A DNA stretch of 64,000 bases from Reichenbachiella sp. 5M10 (lineage in GTDB: Bacteria; Bacteroidota; Bacteroidia; Cytophagales; Cyclobacteriaceae), in assembly GCF_002742335.1 (NCBI RefSeq), contig NZ_MDGR01000007.1, positions 1,492,501-1,556,500 of the forward strand. The letters are read 5' to 3'. Position 1 is the stretch's first letter, and each line of letters opens with the position of its first letter. A program made the translations under genes and the position numbers. Below are positions 16,501 to 25,147 of the stretch, piece by piece. The notes beneath the pieces were generated by a model that was not told the DNA's origin, did no database searches, and saw nothing but the letters and a program-made list of their open reading frames with translations.

Positions 16501-19088
16501 AAGTACATCAAGAGCCCGTTCGTACCGTCGTATTTTTGGGCAATGGCCTGAGTGGTCGATGCAGATGTTTTGATCCATGCGGACACGGTCAGTTCTTGCG
16601 AAATCCCTCTGTTATCGTTTCCTGCGTTGACTTGATCATCTACTCCATCAAAATCAAGATAGTCTCTTGTAAGCCCCTCTGATTCGGCCAAAACATTGAA
16701 GGTCGTGGATGTGCTCGTCGATCCAGTGGAGAAATCCAGTGCGCTCCCTGTCCCAGCTATAGGGCCGTCCAGTACGCTATCGTCGCTGCTGTTTCGGAGA
16801 TAGTAATTTACCCCCACGACTGAGCTAGCGACGGAGACGGTAGTGCCAGAAGCGCCTGATGGGCAAAGCTCCGTCTCAGATATGGTGACCGCTTCGTCCT
16901 CGATGACGGTCGTCACGGTGACAGTTGCGTTGGCGGTGGATACATTGCCTTCTTCGTCCGTCACGGTGAGTGTCACGGTATTGGTGCCGATATCCTCGCA
17001 GGTAAACTCCGTTTTGTCCAATGTCATCATTAGGTTGCCTGCTGCGGTACAATTGTCCGACGATCCATTGTCTATATCTGCCACACTCAAGGCCGCACTA
17101 CCTGTGCTCCCTAGCAACAAGGTGAACGCTTGCGCAATGGCAGTAGGAGGTGTATTGTCTCCAATTGTTACCTCAGTGACCATTTGGTATTCGCACGCTT
17201 TAGCCGCACAGGATGGGCTTATGACATCAATCCAGTCCGCATCGTCCATGCCTGACAATGTCCCGTCTATAGCTGATGGGGATTGATCGGTCAATGTCGT
17301 ACCAGACCCGTCTTCGAAGATGAAGTGCCCGACAATGCCCGTTTCCGTACCGGTCAGGCAGGAGGTGAAGTGTGAAAGAATGTCTGCTGCTCCCAGTTCC
17401 ATATTCCAAACTGTGACTTGATCAAGACTACCAGGGAAATAGATGGCCGATTGTGCTCCAATGTAGAAATTGGCAGGGGAGGCTAGGGTGGCACCAGTAG
17501 AATTGGTCACTCCGTTTTCTTGGATTCCGTCGATGTATATCCTCCAGTTTCCCGTGGCTAGGTTGGCAGTACCGACTACATAGTGCCATTCATCGTCATT
17601 GATCGTTGTTGTAGAACTCCCTGAATTTTTGGCGCCAGACCCATCTCTTCCATAAAGAATGGCTGTTCCATTTGCATTCATCTGTAAGTAAAATCCGTTT
17701 GTGCCATCATACTTGGCCACCATGATTTTAACCACGCTTGCTGTGGTTTTTACCCACGCGGCGATGCTGACTTCAGTGGTGATGCCTCTGTTGTCTGTGC
17801 CGGCATATACATAATCGTTTACCCCATCAAACGCCAAAGCGGTCTGGGTCGGCGTTCTTACTTTTTCTGTGAGTACATTGAATGTAGTCGTTTCACTCAA
17901 GTTTCCGGTGGCGAAATCAATGGCACTGCCTGTACCCGCATAGGGACCATCTACGATGGCGTTGGATGCGCTGTTTCTCAGGGTATAGTTGAAGCCCACA
18001 ACCGAACTGCCTGTGGATATGGTGGATCCTGCGGTACCATCAGGACAGAAATTGGCGTTTGCAGCAGTGATCGATTCATCTGTCACATCGGAGGTCACGG
18101 TCACGGTGACCTCTGTCGTGCTGATGTTTCCGCTGGCATCCTCTACGGTAAGCGTTACGAGGTTGTCTCCTGTGTCCTCACATCTAAAGATGGATTTGGA
18201 AAGCGATTTGATTAAATCTCCATTGCTGTCGCAGTTGTCCGTAGAGCCGTTTTCGACCATGTCAGCGGTGATCATGCCTAAGCCTGTGTTGGCGTCTACA
18301 GGTACGGTGATGTTTTGACCAGCGGCTATAGGTGCCAGGTTGTCCTCCACTGTCACGGGGACAGAGAGTACGCCGATTGGGTTTCCGTTGTATTCGGCGG
18401 TCAGGTTTACATTATTGACCCCTAAGTCTGAGCAAGTAAAGGCCGTTTGGTCGAGACTGAGGCTGGATAGCGCATGGCCACAGGACGTGACAGAGCTCAC
18501 GTCTACATCGCCAACAGATAGACTCCCATTGCCTGATGCATCCAAGTCTACTGTGATGTTTTCATTGATATTAAAAACCGGAAAATCTGTGCTAGGACAT
18601 CCGCTGATATAGCTAAGATCATCTACGGAAATGTTTCCATTGGAATAGGGTCCGTTGGTCACGAGGATAGCGATATATTGATACGTTCCAGTATAGCTTC
18701 CGAAATTTACTGTTCGCGCAACTGTACCGCTTGTATTGATCGTTCCACTTGATATCTCTGTAAATGAACCGCCATCCCCAGGGCTGGCCATCACGCCGAC
18801 TTGGTAATGACCCAAACCGGAAATATCAAATGACAATACCCCGCTGGCGTTGTACACGCGAGGCAATACGGCGAGAGATCCGATGTGTCTAGGAAGCATC
18901 CGTAAAACACCATTGCTAACGCCAGTGAAATTTTCTGCAATATTGTTTCTAGCGGTGAAAGTCCAGCAGCTCACTGGATTGTTGAAATCTTCGGTTATGT
19001 TTTGAACGGCCAGATGACATTGGGCCATTCCGTTGAATGTGGTTAGGGTGATGAACCCTGCGATGATTGTTGGTAAAAGGTATCTCAT
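13521..19088 (-). CDS. Giant T9SS-secreted surface protein with Ig-like, LamG and MBG modules
   Basis: An 1855-aa protein with signal peptide (MRYLLPTIIAGFITLTTFNG...AQC). After an N-terminal beta-sandwich region come seven Ig/HYR-like modules, each opening with a ...LDANGDASIAAADIDNGSSD-type motif and ending in AT(V)TVTV. Two laminin-G/concanavalin-like domains (about residues 418-610 and 811-1000, LDFDGVDDQVNAGNDNRG type) are inserted between them. Near the end are five bacterial Ig-like repeats, one a clear MBG domain (TIIADDLSITYGDAIPSLTF). The C-terminal 75 residues (IRIYPNPAVHELVITG...LENGTYLVEV) form a type A T9SS sorting domain. It is probably exported and attached to the cell surface as an adhesin or carbohydrate-binding protein. 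It is transcribed alone, with a terminator after it. Confidence 0.85.
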   Translation of the reverse strand: MRYLLPTIIAGFITLTTFNGMAQCHLAVQNITEDFNNPVSCWTFTARNNIAENFTGVSNGVLRMLPRHIGSLAVLPRVYNASGVLSFDISGLGHYQVGVMASPGDGGSFTEISSGTINTSGTVARTVNFGSYTGTYQYIAILVTNGPYSNGNISVDDLSYISGCPSTDFPVFNINENITVDLDASGNGSLSVGDVDVSSVTSCGHALSSLSLDQTAFTCSDLGVNNVNLTAEYNGNPIGVLSVPVTVEDNLAPIAAGQNITVPVDANTGLGMITADMVENGSTDNCDSNGDLIKSLSKSIFRCEDTGDNLVTLTVEDASGNISTTEVTVTVTSDVTDESITAANANFCPDGTAGSTISTGSSVVGFNYTLRNSASNAIVDGPYAGTGSAIDFATGNLSETTTFNVLTEKVRTPTQTALAFDGVNDYVYAGTDNRGITTEVSIAAWVKTTASVVKIMVAKYDGTNGFYLQMNANGTAILYGRDGSGAKNSGSSTTTINDDEWHYVVGTANLATGNWRIYIDGIQENGVTNSTGATLASPANFYIGAQSAIYFPGSLDQVTVWNMELGAADILSHFTSCLTGTETGIVGHFIFEDGSGTTLTDQSPSAIDGTLSGMDDADWIDVISPSCAAKACEYQMVTEVTIGDNTPPTAIAQAFTLLLGSTGSAALSVADIDNGSSDNCTAAGNLMMTLDKTEFTCEDIGTNTVTLTVTDEEGNVSTANATVTVTTVIEDEAVTISETELCPSGASGTTVSVASSVVGVNYYLRNSSDDSVLDGPIAGTGSALDFSTGSTSTSTTFNVLAESEGLTRDYLDFDGVDDQVNAGNDNRGISQELTVSAWIKTSASTTQAIAQKYDGTNGLLMYLHTSGAVAITAGDGNAYKTSNFSTTAVNDNEWHYVTGTINISTGFWAIYVDGVLENSTMNVSGATLATTADLIIGSYSTFFFEGAIDQLTFWNTALDQATIQSYMANGITGSESNLVGYFPFDETAGTTATDASATAIHASLTNMDPSTDWLSEHTPGCQLEMSTEVSITIADNTDPNALTQDITIALDANGDASIAAADIDNGSSDNCSTVTLSLSSSTFTCADLGANTVTLTAEDGSGNQSTATATVTVVDTTAPTVASQNLSVALDATGHVTVDPASINTSSSDNCSATLTFDLSQTAYDCTDVGDNTVAFSVTDESGNTATQNVTITITDAAPTAVAQNITVELDANGAATISPSDIDNGSMDDCTTALDLVMSLDVTSFDCEDIGTPNPVTLSVTDLHGNTTTATATVTVVDLLAPTASTQDITIVLDESGNASIAPADINSGSSDNCTAAASLILSLDVTTFDTNDLGPNTVTLTVTDAHGHTDTGTATVTVSDKELQTATFTGMMDKVFGDPNFDIVATTDNGLPATFTVTSGNLSIVSSTTHSATVSVDGAGVAMISVSNSGDDTYAPLQETITITVDKADQILAIENVTDQSMDASPLAINASVNSGLTLDYAVTGPASLLGNIITLDGTLGTVEVTVSQTGNSNYHSVSEAIRFDVVEKQAQTLVFTDIPDLTYGALDQSMTATASSGLSVDFHVISGPAVLNGSTLSITGTGTVVVEATQAGDTDFLAAVAQQSFVVSKAPLTIIADDLSITYGDAIPSLTFTYVGLVNGESGNDLLSEPTLTTTTNNASDAGTYPITLSGGASDNYEISLQDGALTIDKADQIISIDQIADKAPTDVDFDVVASATSGLALTYDISGPVTITGTTISLHGTHGTVTLTVTQAGDINHNAASESITFEVQVITDVSAFDTAIRIYPNPAVHELVITGAEHSAVKMFSLDGKLVKQVTLSHQKLNIGDLENGTYLVEVSQGQERVVRKVVKVN

Positions 19089-19307
19089 GACAAGTTTGTT
19101 TTTGTTTAAGGCTGATCAAACAAAAAGCATATTGACAGGAGTAAATTTCCAATTGACTGTTCGGGTCTACCTATTGAAAATTCGTTGGACTATTTCTATT
19201 ATTCGTTTTGGGCCGAATTCGATTTGTCGAATGTCTAGCATCGAATATTGTGCCCACAGGATTTCATTGCAAACCTTTAGGGCTCATTCCCTCGACGTTT
19301 AACTTGC

Positions 19308-20051
19308 TTAAATCGACTCCAATGAGGAGAGTAGCGCGTCTTTCTTTCGTACAGCTACGGGTAGGGTACTGCCATCTTTCATATGTACTACGCCACCATC
19401 TTTTTTCTCGTATCGGTCAAAATGCATGAGGTTGATCAAGTGCGACTGATGCGCTCGAAAGAAGTACTTGCTTTCAAAGAGAGCGTCGTATTCTTTCAAC
19501 GTTTTCGAAACGATGATTTTCCGACCATCTGAAATGAAAAACCATGTGTAGTTTGCTTGAGACTCGCACCGAATGATATCCTTGATGGCAATCAGATAGA
19601 TGGTTTCCGCATCTTTGAGAACGATCTTTTTATCGGGCAATGTGCTGTCTTGATTTTGAAACAGGTTGGTGAGTTTCAGATTTTCTTCCTGGGTATCCAT
19701 GGCTTGCTTGGCACGGGCAATCGCGTTTGAAAGCAACTCCGGGTCAACAGGCTTGAGGAGATAGTCAATGGCGCTAAATTTAATGGCCTTGATCGCATAG
19801 GCATCATGTCCAGTGATGAAGATCACTTTGAAGTCAAGTTGTCCATAGATCGCGAGTAGGTCAAACCCCGTACCGTCTTCCATTTCTACATCCAAAAGTA
19901 GGAGGTCAGGTTTGTTCGCCTTGAGGCAGGCAATCCCTGCCTGCACTCCGTCTGCTTCACCGACTACTTCTGCCTCTGGAGCATACATTGATAATAAGGT
20001 CTTTAGATTGTCTCTGACGACATCATTGTCATCCACCAGAACTACGCGCAT
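19308..20051 (-). CDS. LytTR-family response regulator
   Basis: A 247-aa protein with an N-terminal receiver domain (residues 1-120): acidic pair DD at 7-8, phosphoacceptor Asp54 in LLLLDVEM, conserved Thr in FITGHDAYA and Lys in YLLKPVD. After a linker comes a C-terminal LytTR DNA-binding domain (about 145-245) with typical motifs (IRCESQANYTWFFISDGRKI, FFRAHQSHLINL, LPVAVRKKDALLSSL). It is the downstream partner of the histidine kinase at 20074-21966, with a 22-nt gap. The regulated genes are unknown; the adjacent 1855-aa surface protein on the same strand is a candidate. Confidence 0.9.
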   Translation of the reverse strand: MRVVLVDDNDVVRDNLKTLLSMYAPEAEVVGEADGVQAGIACLKANKPDLLLLDVEMEDGTGFDLLAIYGQLDFKVIFITGHDAYAIKAIKFSAIDYLLKPVDPELLSNAIARAKQAMDTQEENLKLTNLFQNQDSTLPDKKIVLKDAETIYLIAIKDIIRCESQANYTWFFISDGRKIIVSKTLKEYDALFESKYFFRAHQSHLINLMHFDRYEKKDGGVVHMKDGSTLPVAVRKKDALLSSLESI

Positions 20052-20073
20052 AATTGTTTCTTCACTAGCTTAT

Positions 20074-21966
20074 TCAAATGTAACTGAAAGGAACCTTCAA
20101 TTCTACTCTCGTACCCTCAATTTCTCCTTGGTCATTTTTGATGTCGCCCAGTACCAATTGGATTTTGGTTTTCAGGGATTTGTTGAAGAGGGTCATTCGC
20201 TCCTGAATGATGGTAGAAGCCAGTGAATTATGTCCTGAATGGGTCTTCTTGATGAGTCCTTTTCCGTTGTCCGTGATTTCTATCGCAATGTGCTCGTCAT
20301 ATTTTTTGAACCGAAGGTCGATCTGTCCTCCATTCTTTTTGTCTGCTATGCCGTGTTCGATGGCATTTTCGACAAAGGGCTGTACGAACATCGGAGGGAT
20401 GGTGTCGGTCTCAGGATCTACTGTCTCATCAATCTCAATACTGTATGCAAAGGCATCATTTAGGCGCATTTTGTGTATGTCGAGATAGTTGGTGATCAGT
20501 TCTACTTCAGAGGCTAGAGGTATGAACTCTTGTCTTGAACTCTCCAAAATCTCTCGCATGAGTTTGGAGAACTTGGTGAGGTACATAGCGGCTGTTGGTC
20601 CATCATTTTTCAACATGAAATTCTGAATGGCCATCAGTGCATTGAAGATGAAATGAGGATTGAGCTGGGAGCGAAGGAAGCGCTGTTCTAGCTCGGTTTG
20701 TGCGCGTTCCTTCTTGAGTGACCGCTCTCGGTATACAAAGTAGGCAATGACGATCACCAAGGTGAAAACGACCAAGCCAATAAGGATTACAAGGTTTTTT
20801 TGTTTCAATTCCAGCGCTTGAATAGCCGCCTGCTGAGAGAGCGTGGCTATTTCTGCTTCTTTTTTTTCTGTTTCGTATTTGATCGCCATATCCTCGATCG
20901 CCTTTACTTTTTCGGAATTGAGCAGACTGTCCTTATAGCTGTGATACCGCTTGAAATCTTCCAGTGCTGCTATAGCATTGTTTCGGTGCTGATGAATCAT
21001 CGATAGGGTGTAGTAGAGGTTGGCCAGTTGCTCTTTTTCTCCTAGTTGCTGAGCCAGATTGAGGGCTTTGGAGATCAATGTTTCAGATTCATGGTGTCGG
21101 CCCATCATGTTTAGAAACTCGATTTCCGATACGGATTGGAGGAGCACCTCATTTTTGATATCCTTGGAGAGATAGTATGATTTGACCTCTCTGATCACGG
21201 CCAGTGCCTCAGGCAATTTGCCTTGTTTGGCAAGGGCTTTGGCCTGCACAGACATGCCTTTGTGTACCCCAAAACTCGAGCCTAGTCTTTGAGCCGAGCG
21301 GATCACCGTATCGGCATAGACCATTCCCAAAGAATCATTTCCTTGCTTGATCCGAAGCTCGGCAATCTGAAAAGCACTCTGCATGATGACAGGTTCTATG
21401 CTATGCTTCTGCGCCATGTCGTAGGCCTTCATGGCGCTTTCCAGCGTCTTGTCATCATTTTTGAGATGCGCGTACACACCTGATATGTTTAGATGAGAGA
21501 TCGCAATGCCTTCCGTATTGGCTCTGGCTTCTTCAGCCTTTAGCCCTTTGATTTGAGCCTCTAGTGCCAAATCAAAATCACCCAATCGGAGGTAGCAATT
21601 CCCCATATTGTTATAAATGTTGGCTTCTCCTTTGAGATCTCCTTGATTCAGTGTCAAGTTTTCATCATAGATTTCAAGTGCTTGCTTATCATCTCCGCTT
21701 TTTGAGTAGTAGACGGCCATCATGTTGTTGCCAGCGATGATGCCTGATCTGATGCCTTTTGCTTGAGCGAACTGCAACATTTCTTCAGCTGCTGCCTTTA
21801 CCGAGTCGGGAGTTTGGTAGAGCGACTTTTTCCATCGTCCACGGATTTGCTCCATTGTCAATGAATCTTGAGAGGAGGTGATCGGTTCCAGTTGTGCGCT
21901 TTGTTTTTGGGAACAAGACAAGGAGAATATGGCTAGGGTGAATAGGGTAAAAAGGGCTTTGCTCAT
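20074..21966 (-). CDS. TPR-containing LytS-type sensor histidine kinase
   Basis: I place the start at 21966 because the next residues, MSKALFTLFTLAIFSLSCSQ, make a lipoprotein-like signal sequence; an in-frame start 72 nt upstream would bury it. The protein (about 630 aa) has a periplasmic tetratricopeptide-repeat region (roughly residues 60-350, e.g. GEANIYNNMGNCYLRLGDFD), a coiled coil, one membrane segment (LVILIGLVVFTLVIVIAYFVY), a His_kinase domain with phosphoacceptor motif QLNPHFIFNALMAI, and a HATPase domain (FVQPFVENAIEHGI, ITDNGKGL). It signals to the LytTR regulator directly downstream. TPR-LytS kinases of this plan are common in Bacteroidota. Confidence 0.9.
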   Translation of the reverse strand: MSKALFTLFTLAIFSLSCSQKQSAQLEPITSSQDSLTMEQIRGRWKKSLYQTPDSVKAAAEEMLQFAQAKGIRSGIIAGNNMMAVYYSKSGDDKQALEIYDENLTLNQGDLKGEANIYNNMGNCYLRLGDFDLALEAQIKGLKAEEARANTEGIAISHLNISGVYAHLKNDDKTLESAMKAYDMAQKHSIEPVIMQSAFQIAELRIKQGNDSLGMVYADTVIRSAQRLGSSFGVHKGMSVQAKALAKQGKLPEALAVIREVKSYYLSKDIKNEVLLQSVSEIEFLNMMGRHHESETLISKALNLAQQLGEKEQLANLYYTLSMIHQHRNNAIAALEDFKRYHSYKDSLLNSEKVKAIEDMAIKYETEKKEAEIATLSQQAAIQALELKQKNLVILIGLVVFTLVIVIAYFVYRERSLKKERAQTELEQRFLRSQLNPHFIFNALMAIQNFMLKNDGPTAAMYLTKFSKLMREILESSRQEFIPLASEVELITNYLDIHKMRLNDAFAYSIEIDETVDPETDTIPPMFVQPFVENAIEHGIADKKNGGQIDLRFKKYDEHIAIEITDNGKGLIKKTHSGHNSLASTIIQERMTLFNKSLKTKIQLVLGDIKNDQGEIEGTRVELKVPFSYI

Positions 21967-22676
21967 TGTATGCAGAATTTTGTAGTACCAGAGGCAGTGA
22001 GGCAAGACGTGCTGCCTCTTGCTGGGTCTGAGATCCATTACATCTTGTCAGTTGACAGGATTCAATCGGTTGATAAACCTATGTGGAGGTCAAGCAATCT
22101 TCCATTTGCATGGGAAATGCGGCGATCACTCGATCGGGAAATACTCCCTGTCAGTGTTTGCTGAAAAAGCAAAGAGCTAGAATAGTTCATAGGTAATAAT
22201 TGGTTGAAGCAACGATGCTACGGGTGGGCGTCCCAAGGTTTGAATAAGTCAGGAAGATAACTCAATTGAGTCAAAAGACAAAGGCTTGCGCATCCATCTT
22301 GGATGAGTAAGGGGTATTGTAGGCAGAGTGTTCACTTGGGTAAGCTACAACCTGAGTTCGGTTCTAAATTTCATTAAAACCTTGTCTGTAATGCTACAAT
22401 CCTACTTTGTCTTCAAGCCAGACAAGCCATGCTTCCGGCATGTAAACGCTTATTTTTCATTGCCAAAAAAGGAAGCAAAAGGTCTAGAAAGTCATAAACT
22501 CGCTATCGCTCAAACAGTATAATTTTCAAAACATTGAATAAAGCAGACAACAGATGATTTGTAGTGATTATGAATCGAACTCAGATCTACAGCTTTTTGG
22601 GTCGAGCGTCTTTTGGCTTGCGTATGCTCACGAGTCAGGCGGGCTACTACTGGGTTTAGACACACATAAGGTTTGC
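21967..22676. other. Long intergenic region, decayed sequence
   Basis: No credible gene. Around 22370-22680 the minus strand reads as scattered protein-like pieces broken by stops (for example LNPVVARLTREHTQAKRRST and, further up, MPEAWLVWL-like segments). Such broken pieces recur between genes in many Bacteroidota genomes and look like an old repeat or decayed gene remnant; I cannot name the family. Nothing is recognised in 21967-22360 beyond the kinase promoter region. Confidence 0.4.
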
Positions 22677-23822
22677 TTAGATCTTGTAACTCTTGTTTCT
22701 CCAAATCAGAAAGCCTGTGACGGGTAGGCTGGCGATGATCAGGCAGGCGAGGAAGGCGAGGATCTTGGTGGGTAGGCCGCCTATGCTACCGACGTGTATG
22801 TCGTAGTTCATGTTGCTGTAGTGTTCGCCGTTGGTGAGGTCTGCTCTGGTGTCTGTTTGGAGTAGGCCTCCAGTTTGGCCGTCGTAGTAGTGTACCACGC
22901 GGTGGTAGTAGACATCTTTAGACATGTAGGCTCTTACGACATAGGGGAATTCTGGTTTTCGGGGTAGTTTGACTACATAGGAGTCTGCGTTGGGCGTTTT
23001 GAGGAGGGATGCTTGGAAGGCAATATCGATCGGTTGCATGTCGGAGCTGGGGATCACCTCGGCGGTTGTGGGAAACGGACGCTTGATGGTTTGGCCACCG
23101 TTGGCGATCCATCGGAGGCTGTCACTCACGAAGTGGAAGGAGTAAAAGAGCCCAGAGATGGATATGATCAATGCCAATGCGATGATGTAGAAGCCCAAGA
23201 CGGCATGGAGGTCAAAGTTTTTTCTTTTCCATCCGAATTCAGGTTTCCAGAGGAAGGTCAATCGTTTTTTGCGTACTGTTTTGTTGTTGGGCCACCAGAG
23301 TATGAGACCCGAGACGATGAGCAGTACAAAGCCCAGTACGCCCCACGCCACGATCGTACCTCCGAGGCTGTAGTTGAGCAGGAGGGTCATGTGTAGCCAC
23401 ATGATCATGTTGAAAAACTCCCATTTGGTGTTTTCTACTTTTAGGACTTTTCCGGTGTAGGGGTCGAGGTAGACTGTTTTGTAAGTCTCCATATAGTCGT
23501 GATAAAACAGCGCATCGGGGTTGAGCTTGCGAAAAGTGAAGGCGATGGAGGATTTGGGGTCGTTGGTTATGAAAAAGCGCAGCAGAGAAGCGTCTTTTTC
23601 TTCGATGGCTTCTTGAGCTAGGGCTTGCAGTTCGCTAGCAGGCATGTAGGCTACCCCTGGTTCTCCAGGTATTCGGTGTTTGTCCGCATCCACCCATTCG
23701 GTGATCTCACCCGAAAAAACATAGATCGCCCCTGTGATTCCTTCGATGAAGACGACAAGACCTGTGAGCAGACCGATCCAGAGGTGGAGTTGGAGGATGA
23801 GTTTTTTGAGTGGTTTTTTCAT
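22677..23822 (-). CDS. PepSY-domain inner-membrane protein (XusC-like), second copy
   Basis: Start placed at 23822 (MKKPLKKLILQLHLWIGLLT), 13 codons after an earlier in-frame ATG that gives a poor N-terminus. About 381 aa with four membrane segments: residues about 12-35 (LWIGLLTGLVVFIEGITGAIYVF), about 150-180 (GTIVAWGVLGFVLLIVSGLILWW), about 205-230 (FYIIALALIISISGLFY) and at the end (ILAFLACLIIASLPVTGFLIW). Histidines in LQLHLW, WLHMTLLL, DLHAVLG and YDIHVG fit heme/metal coordination. It closes the second receptor-DUF4374-PepSY set, probably as an iron-releasing reductase. Confidence 0.85.
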   Translation of the reverse strand: MKKPLKKLILQLHLWIGLLTGLVVFIEGITGAIYVFSGEITEWVDADKHRIPGEPGVAYMPASELQALAQEAIEEKDASLLRFFITNDPKSSIAFTFRKLNPDALFYHDYMETYKTVYLDPYTGKVLKVENTKWEFFNMIMWLHMTLLLNYSLGGTIVAWGVLGFVLLIVSGLILWWPNNKTVRKKRLTFLWKPEFGWKRKNFDLHAVLGFYIIALALIISISGLFYSFHFVSDSLRWIANGGQTIKRPFPTTAEVIPSSDMQPIDIAFQASLLKTPNADSYVVKLPRKPEFPYVVRAYMSKDVYYHRVVHYYDGQTGGLLQTDTRADLTNGEHYSNMNYDIHVGSIGGLPTKILAFLACLIIASLPVTGFLIWRNKSYKI

Positions 23823-23855
23823 GCGTAGGAGTACTGACAGTTTATGAACCAAACA

Positions 23856-23886
23856 AATCACACAGCTCGTGATGAGCCGTGTGATT
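23856..23886. terminator. Intercistronic stem-loop of the second Xus-like operon
   Basis: Arms AATCACACAGCTC and GAGCCGTGTGATT with one mismatch pair enclose GTGAT. It lies between the DUF4374 and PepSY genes, the same place as the 8162-8191 hairpin in the first operon, although the sequences differ. No T-run follows on the operon strand, so an mRNA-processing or stability role is more likely than termination. Confidence 0.5.
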
Positions 23887-23914
23887 GCATGGTAGGGTTG
23901 GATTATGGTAGATG

Positions 23915-25123
23915 TTATCTAAAACTCAAGATACCACCGATGTAATCAGTGTCTTCATAGACTAGTCCTTTAGTAAGTGAACCGTCACCCGCATCGTATG
24001 CGTACATAGCCGAGCCATCTGCTTCGGTAGTAGTTGCGATGATGCCTTTTCCATCTCTGCTGAGCGTGAGTGCGTGTCTTGGGTACAAGCTCAAGTCGAT
24101 GTTGAGTTTTTCGGTAGCACCTGAGACTACATCTACGACGTGGTACTCGATGCAGTAGCTGCCTTGGAAGTCCGCGTATGCTTCGATCAAGTCACTTCTG
24201 AATACCTGCACGATGGCTTTGTTGTTGCCCACATATAGGAATCCTGCTGTATGGTTGCCGTTGAATTTGCTACTCAAATCGAGGAAGTAGCTGTCGTCAA
24301 AGTCTAATTCTCCATTGTTGATACGGAGTAGGCCTGAAGGCATGTCTTCATTGTCTCCCCAGTAGCTAGATGGACAAGAAGCGATGTACAAATTACCGTC
24401 TTCGTCAAACCCATGAGAGCTTACTACGCTATAGCCTAGGCCCGCAGTGCGATCATCTTGGATCGTCTTTTCGTAGGTCATGGTAGCAGCGTCATATACT
24501 TGTAGTGGTGCATAATCATACGAATGCCCTTCAGTGTCATAGTGGATGTAGGGTACGAGAATCTTGCCGTCTTTGTAGATGTAGATCGATGGAGCAGCAG
24601 CTTCACCTTCCGCTAAGTTCACGGTGATATTGCCACTGGAAAGTTCAGTCATACCCTCTGTGTCTAGTACTTGATAAGCGAAAAGACCAGTCGTGTTGTA
24701 TCTCACACCTGTTGATACCAAATATTCTGAGCCTGTAGTGAAGGTAGAGAGTGGTCCGCCACTCGTACCTGTGCCGAGGATAGATCCTTCAGCAGTGAGG
24801 GAGCCTTGTCCGTCTACGCTGTATTTGGTCAGCGTACCGTCATAGTTGAGATAGACATAGCCGTCAGCACCGCCGACTACTACGTTCCAAGGTGCATCAG
24901 GGATCTCCTGTGCATCGTAGATGCTCGTCGTGCCAGACTGCAACGTCGTCTGAGGGTGCATAGGGTATAAGTCTGCTGACTCTAGTGCGGGAGACACGAG
25001 GTAGCTATATTCTTCGTCATCTTTTGGTAAACTAGAACCTTCGTCATCGTTACAAGCCGTAAAGCCAATCGCGAATGCCATCAGTAGATAGCTAAGTTTC
25101 TTGAATGTATTGATTTGTTTCAC
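23915..25123 (-). CDS. DUF4374 surface lipoprotein (XusB-like), second copy
   Basis: A 402-aa lipoprotein with signal MKQINTFKKLSYLLMAFAIG, then FTACNDDEGSSLPKDDEE: lipidated Cys at about residue 24 followed by an acidic surface-export signal. The remainder is beta-propeller-like with repeated blades (VVGGADGYVYLNYDGTLTKYS, YLVSTGVRYNTTGLFAYQV, LYIASCPSSYWGDNEDM). Same gene order and size as the first copy but clearly diverged, so its ligand probably differs. It lies 24 nt after the receptor gene. Confidence 0.85.
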   Translation of the reverse strand: MKQINTFKKLSYLLMAFAIGFTACNDDEGSSLPKDDEEYSYLVSPALESADLYPMHPQTTLQSGTTSIYDAQEIPDAPWNVVVGGADGYVYLNYDGTLTKYSVDGQGSLTAEGSILGTGTSGGPLSTFTTGSEYLVSTGVRYNTTGLFAYQVLDTEGMTELSSGNITVNLAEGEAAAPSIYIYKDGKILVPYIHYDTEGHSYDYAPLQVYDAATMTYEKTIQDDRTAGLGYSVVSSHGFDEDGNLYIASCPSSYWGDNEDMPSGLLRINNGELDFDDSYFLDLSSKFNGNHTAGFLYVGNNKAIVQVFRSDLIEAYADFQGSYCIEYHVVDVVSGATEKLNIDLSLYPRHALTLSRDGKGIIATTTEADGSAMYAYDAGDGSLTKGLVYEDTDYIGGILSFR

Positions 25124-25147
25124 TTTGATAAAATTTATGATTTGAAA

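Noticed and set aside
22510-22704. 64-codon minus-strand frame overlapping the end of the PepSY gene
   Set aside because: Overlaps the 3' end of a real gene in the same direction and has no initiation context; protein-like bits there look like an old decayed repeat.
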